A DNA stretch of 64,000 nucleotides, taken from Artemisia argyi. Its lineage: Eukaryota > Streptophyta > Magnoliopsida > Asterales > Asteraceae. The notes below the pieces were generated by a model that saw nothing but the letters and a program-made list of their open reading frames with translations, was not told the DNA's origin and made no database searches. The number at the start of each line of letters is the position of its first letter. Position 1 is the first letter of the stretch. The position numbers were made by a program, and so were the translations under genes. The stretch spans positions 7,399,897 through 7,463,896 of the forward strand of contig CM060684.1 of assembly GCA_030686995.1 (NCBI GenBank). Reading direction: 5' to 3'. Positions 55,890-64,000 of the stretch are shown here, in pieces.

Positions 55890-58800
55890 CAAATCTCAAA
55901 AGATGCAGAGATAAGTCTTGGGGGAAGATAATCCCTTTTTATGCATGTGTTTTTTATAACTAGCTCTTTTAAACACTCTAATTTTCCAAGATCCTCTGGT
56001 CGCTTCTCAAGAAGAGCACAATCCTTAAGGTTGAGAGAATTAATATGTTTTAACATACAAATGCTATCTGGAAGATGTTTAATACTTGTAGCCCACAAAT
56101 CTAGTGTCTCCAGAGATTCTAATTGGCCAAGATCCTCTGGTAACTTCTCAAGAAGATCACAACGACAAAGGTATAGCGACTTCAGATGTTTTAACATACA
56201 AATGCTATCTGGAAGATGTTTAATCTTTGTAGCCCACAAATTTAGTGTCTCCAGAGATTCTAATTGGCCAATGTCCTCCGGCAAATTCCCAAGACAAGAA
56301 CAGTCTCTAACATTGAGCGACTTCAGACGTTTTAGCATGCAGATGCTATCTGGAAGATACTCAATTTTCTTACTACACACCTTTAGCTCTGTTAAACATT
56401 CTAATTGGCCAAGATCTTCAGGTAGCTTCTCAAGAGAAACACAACCATCAAGGTTGAGATACTGCAGATGTTTTAACATACAAATGCTATCTGGAAGATG
56501 TTTAATCGTTGTAGCATACAAAACTAGTCTCTCCAGAGATTCTAATTGGCCAATGTCCTCAGGCAACTTCCCAAGATGACGAGACTCTCTAACATAGAGC
56601 CACTTCAGACGTTTTAGCATGCAGATGCTATCCGGAAGATATTCAATCTTCTTACTCCTCACATCTAGCACTTCTAAACATTCTAATTGACCAAGATCCT
56701 CAGGTAACTTCTCAAGAAGATCACCATCATCGACTTGGAGAGATTTGAGACACTTCAACATACAAATGCTATCTGGAAGATGTTTTATCTTCTGAGAGTA
56801 CAAACGGAGCTCTTCTAGACATTCTAACTGGCCAAGATCTTTGGGAAACTCAGGAATATTTTCGCCTCCAAGTGTAAGTTTTTGTAGACATTGTAAACTA
56901 CAAATCATGTCTGAAAATTTCTCAAAGTCTGTGCAATTACATAGACCAAAAGAAATAAGCTTCTCAATATTTCCAACTGATGACAGTAGATATTCTTTAT
57001 AACGACAATTAAACCGAAACTTTGGGAGATTACTGTTGGGGTGCAATGGGCATGAATCTAGGGACTCGCCATCTAGAAATAAAGTGTCTGAAGAACAATT
57101 AACCTTGGGCTCACATCTACTCTCAAACCTAAAATATTTAAACCTCAAACAACCGATTAAGTCTAAGTTGACAACTTTTCTTAGACATCCAACGGGAGCC
57201 TTAATTTCTACCAACTCATCACAACATGCAAGATCTAACTTCTCAAGATTTGGAATCAGCTCAAGGTCAAGTCTCCTCAACCTTGATTCGCTAAGGTTGA
57301 GGATTTTGAGATTTGGACATGCAACAGGCACGTGAAGTTCTTCAAATTGAGCACATCCTTCAAGAGATAACGTTTCGAGATTCGGAGTCAACCCCAGGTC
57401 AAAGGTTCTTAACTTTGAGCGACTGATATTGAGATGCTTGAGCTTTTGACAACTAAATGGCATGCAAAGTTCTTCTAAATTACCAGAACTTTCAAGAGAT
57501 AATGTCTCAATATTCGGAGTCAGCCCAAAGTTAAAGGTCGTCAATTTTGACTCTTTGAGAGAAAGGAATTTGAGTTTTTTTAGAACCCGCCAGCAAAAGT
57601 AAGACAAAAAGATATATAAATTAATAGCATTATTACGAATTATGCAAAACAACCAATCAACAGTTATTCTACCTTTCTTTCTCCCTCTTCCCAAAGTTGT
57701 ACCATTCTGCTGTTCTCCATTTCAAGTCCAACAAGATTGTTTGCATGAAATGTTTTGGGTAAATACAAGAAAGGGTAATTCCAACATTTCAGATATTTTA
57801 AAGAATTTGTGAAGCATTGCCTGATATCATCAAACTTCAGATCACTTTCAGAATCATAATGATCACTTTCAGAATCATAATTTGCAAAAAACACTTCAAG
57901 ACATCCAAGTATCTTCATTTTTCTAAGACCTTTCATAACAATTCTCGCAATTCTGTTGGACTTATCATCAAATTTCGGATCACTTTTAGAATCAAAATAT
58001 GCAAAGTTCACTACCATTCATAACAATTCTTGAATTTCCTCTCCACAAATCAAGCTTTAGACATGTTGTTGCTTCAGTACCCTACAATCCAAAAAAAATG
58101 TCAGAAGTCAGAACAAATGAAAATGTATTAGTTTTCTCCACCTTTCAAGTATTCTGATCTTTACCTTGTCATTAGCCAATATATCTTTAATTTCCTCGTA
58201 AATCCGCAATCGGCTATGTTTGTTAGGCTCACCAGGGTGCTCACGACGAACAATGTTCTTTCCCATTTCTTCTATATGGTCATGCATGTCCAAGCGCCCA
58301 TATTTATCAACAGTTATGAGAGATCTCTGCTCAAGAACTTTTAAACCAATTATAGCATGAAATCCACAACTTTTAAGAATGATGATTGCATCTGCTTTGG
58401 CCTTTCTTTTCAACATGCATGCAATGTCTAGAAATATTTCCTTATATTCATCTTCCAGACTGATATAGCTTAATTCTAGCTGTTTTAGAGTCTCCTCTAA
58501 GGGAATTTTTTCTAATCTGTCTATGGCATCTACCCGTTCAGGTTTATCTTTACCACAGAGGTTTGAACCCAAGACTTTGAGTGTTAAGGGAAGGCCAGCA
58601 GCATAACTAACAACTTTTCCTGACAGCTCTTTGTATCCTTGAAGTGGATTCTCTCTTCCAAATGCATACCTACTAAAGAGGGAAATTGCTTCCTGTTCTG
58701 ATAAGAGAGCAATATCATGAATCACGTTAACTCTGTGTGCTACCAACACTTGCTCATTTCTCGTTGTAACGATAATTCTACTTCCCGACTTAAACCAGTT

Positions 58801-60310
58801 AGGTCCACCGGCTAACGCCTCAAGTTGTTCTATGTCATCCACATCATCTAGAACAAAAAGAACCTTTATACCGCACATCCTCTCTTTCATCATGTTTTTC
58901 CCATCAGCAACACTATCTAGAGTGACGCGTTCTTTTAGCACTTTTGAAAGGACTCGTTCTTGTAAATTCTTCAAACCAAATATAGAGGCTTTTGAAACTT
59001 CCCTCACATTCTCAACAAAGCTTATAGCTTCGAAATCATTAGATAGATTATCAAAAACAGCTCTCACCGTAGTTGTCTTCCCAGCCCCTCCCATGCCCTT
59101 AATCCCTATCATGCGAACTTCATCACTACCAACTTTTAAAGATGAAACAACATCCTTTACTCGAGTCTCCATGCCGACTAACTTTTCATCAAAGCCGAAA
59201 TTGATGGAACGTAACTCTAGCGAAATCTCTCCAACAATTTTTTTGATGAACTTACCTTCATGCCTGTATGTATGTAAAAGGTTCCGTTTAGCATAGTCTA
59301 AATCCAACATAAACAATGTTTTAGATCTATAATCTATTATATACACTCATATATATACGAAGTAATACTATGTAACATAATACTATTGTCAGTTTTCATG
59401 GATGATCCTATACTCGGTAGTAATTTAAGAAAATACTTAAGCAAGGAATATCGCAAGTAGAGATATGATGAAGTAATTACCCATCAAAAGTGTTCTTCAG
59501 CTCCCAACCAGCCAGATCGGCTGCTTCTTTCAAAGCTTCTCTCCATTTCCCAGCAGCCTCTTCCTTTTCATGTTTAGCAAAAGCTTGACCAACAGCCCCA
59601 CTTTGTTTGCGGACCTCGGTGGGTTCCACATCATAGAAAACAGGGTAAGCAGTGTGCTCATCCATCTTCTGGCACTCCATAATCTTGGCAAGCTCTTCCA
59701 AACACCATGAGGAAGATGCATAGTTTTTGGAAAAAACAATGATGTAAAATTTGGAGTCTTCAATGGCTTTAATTAGCTCATCACTGATAGTTTTCCCTTT
59801 ATGGATTCTTACATCATCCTTGTAAGTGTAAATCCCTCTTTGTTTAAGAGCTTCATAAAGATGGCCAACAAAGTTCTTGCGAGTGTCTTCACCCCTGAAG
59901 CTTATAAACACATCATACTTGAAGCTATTTTGAATGGATGAAGTTGAAGTGGACACCATTATTTCTGGTGCAGATGAGTTAGAAGAAGATTCTTCTTGTT
60001 TTTTTGGTGCAGATGAGTTAGAGGACGATTCTTCTTTTTCTTTTTTTGGTTCAGATGAGTTAGAAGACGATTCTTCTATTTTTGGTTCAGATGAGTTAGA
60101 AGAAGATGCCTTTGAATAAAGGTAATAGATAAAAGTTGAAGATGCCATTAGCATAACTCCTAATAAAGCTATGGATGAAGTTGAGGTGGACACCATTATC
60201 TTTGGTGCGGATGAGTTAGAAGAAGATTCTTCTTTTTTTGGTGCAGATGAGTTTGAAGAAGTTATGGATAAATGATCGGAGAAGAAACGTAATAATCTGC
60301 TGAAGGCCAT
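55890..60310 (-). pseudogene. TIR-NBS-LRR (TNL) gene, locus 2, broken in exon 3 and at intron 3 acceptor
   Basis: Exons 60310-59481, 59263-58165, 58081-57673 and 57586-55890, same plan as locus 1. Exon 1: hydrophobic segment (IALLGVMLMASSTFIYYLY), five SSSNSSxPK repeats, intact TIR (KYDVFISFRGEDTRKNF, SSWCLEELAKI). Exon 2: complete NB-ARC (GMGGAGKTT, VLFVLDDVDD, GSRIIVTTRNE, AAGLPLTLKVLG, RLDMHDHIEE). Exon 3: frame shift near 58017; the spliced frame stops at 57992-57994, giving about 672 residues (TIR-NB only). Intron 3 acceptor: GGCGG instead of the GGCAG of locus 1. Exon 4 is open throughout, with one 44-residue and six 47-residue LRR modules. Either a pseudogene, or a gene that now encodes a TIR-NB protein without LRR. 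Confidence 0.88.
56000..56870 (-). repeat. Six 141-bp LRR modules in TNL locus 2
   Basis: Six units of 47 residues of the form LGQLECLEEL ... LPDSICMLKHLKSL ... LEKLPED, with alternating sub-types (IKHLPDS and IEYLPDS), suggesting duplication of pairs. Locus 1 has two. Confidence 0.92.
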
Positions 60311-60680
60311 TTCTACAAACTGATTGCAACTTGATAATGTGAAGGTGATTGGTTATGTGTAAATTATGATGAAACTGATATGGTTGAAAAGAGTTTATGT
60401 GAAGAAATTAAGAAACAAAAGCCACTCTTTTGGTCAATGGAAATGAAAAGATAAGATGCAGTGTTTGAAAAGAAAGACGAGCCACTCATATGGTCAATGA
60501 GAAAGTAAGATAAGATTCACCAAAAAAAGGAATAAGCAACCCAATACATCCTCTAGGAAATTGCTTATTCAGTCAAAGTAAGTTAATCAAAAACGTGTGA
60601 ACACATAAAAGGTCCTATAGTGGCATCTAAATTACTCCATTTGGTTATGGAAATACTTAAATGTTTCAGGTCCACTTTAA
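60311..60680 (-). promoter_or_regulatory. Upstream region of TNL locus 2
   Basis: Conserved with 45385-45582 plus 46009-46250 and lacking the solo LTR. Probable promoter and 5' UTR. Confidence 0.55.
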
Positions 60681-60687
60681 TAAAAAA

Positions 60688-60740
60688 AAAACGAGTAGGG
60701 GAGTCCGCGCGTTGCTGCGGGAATGCCGTGTACAAATTCA
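60688..60740 (-). repeat. Helitron-like 3' hairpin
   Basis: Minus strand TTCCCGCAGCAACGCGCGGA, then CTCCCCTACTCGTTT. Similar hairpin and CTACTCGTTT tail to the candidate at 11805. Partner end not found. Confidence 0.35.
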
Positions 60741-61356
60741 CCACAAAGACAAAAACTTAAAACTAAAACATAGAGAACATAACTTTGCACATTGGTAATT
60801 AAACAAAGGAAGTACAGATAAATGGAACATGAAATACATAAAAAAATAAAAAAATAATTAAAAAAAAAAAAAAAAAAAAAATCCAGAAGCTTACTTTGAA
60901 ACACAAAAGATAACACATACAACCTAAACCTTTCCTAATCCCAATATGTAAATACACCGCCAACAGTATCAGTTAACTAACTGAACAAACATACAAAATA
61001 AAAAAAATGGATCCAGACCTGTTTGTCTTTGCTAGTACCCTCTCCTATTTTATAATAAATGCTCGTCCAAGTTCCCAGTTATTGTTGCGTGTTTTTTACC
61101 ACTTGTATAGTTGTATCTTCAACCAACCCATGCACCTATTCAAAATAAGCATCCAAATATTACATGTTATCATCACTTGTTCAACCTCGCCATCTTCAAA
61201 TTCGGGAGTTAAAAGTCCAAAAGGGTCTAGTTGAATTGATCTCCCCCCAAAATTTTGTTCTTATGTTGCAATCACCTGAAACATTTATTCAGCAAACATA
61301 TGAACCAATGACACCGTTACAGCTACAGTTTTAAATAGCACCAACCACTTGATTAC
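60741..61356. other. Non-coding interval
   Basis: Contains an A-rich tract at about 60840-60881. No coding or RNA signal seen. Confidence 0.3.
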
Positions 61357-61458
61357 CTCTCTTAAGTACCCCAAGTCTTACAGAAGGTGGTGCCATCACT
61401 CTGCCTGAGACTCCCGTCATGTTTATGTTCACACCAAATTTGATATTCTGAACTGGAC
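61357..61458 (-). pseudogene. Argonaute-like exon remnant
   Basis: Bounded by an acceptor (AACAG) and donor (AGAG|GTAATC). Reads PVQNIKFGVNINMTGVSGRV, then MAPPSVRLG. This fits the FGI.IN..MT.V.GRVL.PP.L.LG block between PAZ and MID of plant argonautes. One 34-residue exon only, so the call is tentative. Confidence 0.4.
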
Positions 61459-61886
61459 CTGTTAGATACAAAAAATATTTTAAAGCTTAAATACAGTTCA
61501 AGGGTTAGGTTGCAGGTCAACCCAATCGGAAGCAACCCTTTTCTACCAATGCTAAATGGTCTTTTCCACCCAAACCCGTCATGACCTGTTACCTTAAATG
61601 CCCAACCACACAGCTATATGTAACATACCCAAGAATTCTGGTAGACTACATCTTTGTACTAGGTTACTTTTACTAAAAGTTCTAACGATCTTCTATTTGG
61701 ATAATTACTTATGATGACTTGAAAAAATTTAGAAACAAATCATGAACCAAAAAGCAACATGCAAGTATGAGAATAAATTGTAAAACCACGTTTTCAAGCA
61801 AAAAGTAGAAATTCTTTGGGCAAAAAATGAGTCAGGTTCAACCAAGACCTGAACCAAAAAGCAAATACAAGTGGTGGTATTTGTAC

Positions 61887-62189
61887 CTTAGAGCTGCTTC
61901 ACGACACTGTTGTGTAACAACGTCAAAGGTGCAAATAGCAATTCTTCTTTCTGTTTTGTCCTTGCCCTTCAATTAAGTGTAATTGTGTGAAATTGTGCAT
62001 CATTATTTACCCAAATAACTAAATTTCGTAGAAGAATTTGGTTGACTCAATAAAAAATAAATTCCAGGGATAGCTAGCATTAGCTACTTACCAGCATAGG
62101 CATCAGATAAGAGGATAGCTCGTCAAACAAAGGCAAGAAAGAGGCTTTAAAGGCTTTCACTAAAGTTCCCAAGACTTCATCAAATCAAC
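61887..62189 (-). pseudogene. Importin-5-like gene fragment (two exons)
   Basis: Exon 62189-62092 reads FDEVLGTLVKAFKASFLPLF and DELSSYLMPML; exon 61966-61887 reads GKDKTERRIAICTFDVVTQQ, then CREAAL. The intron (62091-61967) is GT/AG and the frame joins. This matches importin-5/karyopherin beta-3, a HEAT-repeat nuclear import receptor. No other exon is present, so it is a gene fragment. Confidence 0.72.
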
Positions 62190-63591
62190 CTGTAACAACG
62201 AAAGGTGAGCCATGAAAGAGAAATATATGATTTAAACAAATTATTGTGTTTTACTATTGAAGATGCCAAAATCAATCCATTTAGTTATAAATGAATCAAT
62301 GTGGGTCTATGATGGATTAAATGGTTAAAAGCAACAATTAGGTATAGCGAAAATGGCTGGTTAGAAGGTTTTCAAGCCAACCCATCTCAACAGTCATAAT
62401 TACCCATTTTGACTCATAACATGGACAATTTAGAAAACTTTAAATAAATCAACTAAACTGACCCATTTTAGTCCCCACTTCAGCCCCAAACACACCCATT
62501 TCATCACCCAAATCCACCCATTTCAGCCGCCAAACGCATCCACTTTAGCTTCCATTTCAGCACCCAAACGCATCCATTTTAGCTCCCACTTCAGCATCCA
62601 ATCCGACAGCCATTACCAAGGCGGCTTCTTGCCTAATGCCCTGGTTCATTACAAATAAAAAAGTTAATTAGCACATATAGTCATATACATAAAAGCTTAT
62701 CACCTTATAGTCATCGATCAAGGCTTATCACCTTATAGTCATACAGGTCAATAAAATAGTTATACACTGTTCATTCCCATGGTGTCCTGAAAACAGTAAC
62801 TTCTACATCCAAAAGTCCTAGCCATCTTGACAGCAGGTGTGCTTTGCTGATATTTAATTTCATTTTCGGCTGCGACACTGCTGCAAATGAACGTGTAATA
62901 GATGCCTACAGAATTCACATAAAACATGTTTTAGATGAATCAAAGATCGTAGAAACAACAAAATGAGATTAAGAGGGTCATATGTTCGCGGGGTGCTTAT
63001 ATCCTAATGTAACCCAAACGACATGAGCTGCATTTCTGCTTAATATATCATAAATACTAAAGAGCAATTTCATCTCGTAGATATCCTACGGGGCGTAAAA
63101 TTCAATTTCGTTTGATCCGTCAAACCTTATAACAAAAAGAATAATGGAACAATCTTGGACTTTAAAATGTCTGACGTGTAACAAATTTTGTATACAGGGG
63201 GTGTTTAAATAAGGTCAATTGCCTGGCTTATATGCTTTATTTAAACTTGGAAAGACCAATGAATTCACTTTTTTGGGATTATGAGCTTATTAACTTAAGC
63301 TAATTGCTCATGAAAGTCTATAAGCCCATATTCTGAAAAACTGAATTTATGAGCTATTCGAATTAAAATAAGCCGATAAACCAACAAAATAAGCTATTTC
63401 AAACAATTGCATATTTTTTCATCTAATTTTCCTTAATGAACGAAGATTATCTATTTCAAACAATGGTAACAGATAGGTACCATTTCCCCTGGTGCATCCA
63501 GGTCCCAAAGATAATTTTTCATTTGATTTTGCAACAGATAGATACCATTTCTCATTGCTGATTTTTTTGCTTCATAGTTTTTCATTTGATG
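62190..63591. other. Non-coding interval
   Basis: Contains degenerate tandem text based on CACCCAAACGCATCCATTTTAG at about 62455-62605. A few stretches on the minus strand look coding-derived (near 62820) but were not assigned. Confidence 0.35.
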
Positions 63592-63762
63592 TCGCTCAAT
63601 TAGGACGCTATACTAGTAATATCGTGGAATTAGAGTTAAAATCGCATAACTAAACCCAAACGGGTCATTCGGGGCTGTTTAGACCCGTCTAGCATAATTG
63701 ACAAATAAACATACTACGAGTAACTCATTTAGGCACGTAACGTATAATTATAGCACCATTGC
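63592..63762. repeat. Dispersed repeat A, partial third copy
   Basis: Closely matches 47490-47660: TTAGGACGCTATACTAGTAA, TCGTGGAATTAGAGTTAAAA and CAAACGGGTCATTCGGGGCT. It includes only the last half-unit of the palindrome array. Confidence 0.8.
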
Positions 63763-64000
63763 ATCATAATCCCTAAACCTGGAAAAGGACCTCCTGAGTT
63801 TAGTAATCCTCACAGACGCCTTATCAATGGCGATAGCAGTCACTGTTGCATAACTTGGTTCGTAACTCTAAAATAGAACATAAATAAGCCCATACGCCGT
63901 TACATAAGTAACACATCATGCAGTTTTAGTTGTAGGGTGTTTGAATTAACTTATGTTGAATAGCTTATGCAGTTTAGTAATATTGCACAAATCCCAAAAA

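Noticed and set aside
55941..56579. 212-codon plus-strand frame opposite the LRR exon of TNL locus 2
   Set aside because: It is antisense to the 141-bp LRR repeats and exists only because of their periodicity. The same holds for frames at 41287-41661 and 58832-59296.
57664..57694. An in-frame upstream start for the locus 2 LRR exon (read-through of intron 3)
   Set aside because: The frame is open by chance across the short intron, whose sequence is homologous to the intron of locus 1. Splicing from exon 3 in that frame does not work.

Overview
The window is nuclear DNA of a eudicot plant, probably Asteraceae. It is AT-rich, genes are intron-split, and it carries TIR-NBS-LRR (TNL) resistance genes, a class largely absent from grasses. 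Plant repeats make up most of it: Copia LTR elements primed by initiator tRNA-Met, MITEs, a Helitron and long poly-A and TA/AAT tracts. The Asteraceae guess rests on general resemblance only and was not tested.

Layout. (1) 1-5 kb: a minus-strand DC1 (C1-like zinc finger) gene, frameshifted in exon 2, and a decayed tandem copy of its 5' end. (2) 5-12 kb: gene-free repeat ground with a complete small Helitron, same-strand tRNA-like repeats, and a duplicated 1-kb block (6.65-7.73 and 9.08-10.08 kb). (3) 12,243-17,349: a very young Copia retrotransposon whose gag-pol frame is continuous except for two TAG codons. (4) 17.5-21 kb: a CCGG-rich minisatellite plus fragments of an armadillo-repeat gene, a LINE and a UTP6-like gene. 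(5) 21.3-26.1 kb: a repeat with an array of short palindromes, split by a 3.27-kb solo LTR; an unsplit copy lies at 46.8-48.2 kb. (6) 26.5-27.1 kb: a hAT-type MITE. (7) 28.7-29.9 kb: a second minisatellite and small-ORF unit. (8) 30,692-38,534: a young non-coding LTR element (LARD-like) beside sucrose synthase exon remnants. (9) 41.1-45.4 kb: an apparently intact TNL gene, with a solo LTR in its upstream region. (10) 46-55 kb: further copies of the repeats above, two fold-back elements, a Stowaway MITE and a purple acid phosphatase pseudogene. (11) 55.9-60.3 kb: a second TNL, paralogous and in tandem orientation with the first but broken in exon 3 and at the intron 3 acceptor. (12) 61-64 kb: importin-5 exons and an argonaute-like exon as remnants.

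Functionally this is a TNL cluster in a transposon-rich, gene-fragment-rich neighbourhood. The strongest biology is the TNL pair. Both encode a membrane-spanning stretch before the TIR domain, and each has expanded a different LRR module: a 44-residue unit in the first and a 47-residue unit in the second. Paralogous empty sites inside the window date several insertions relative to the duplications. No wholly new gene system was identified. The least explained features are the CGTCC/GGACG palindrome array and the small membrane-peptide ORF family linked to the CCGG minisatellite.
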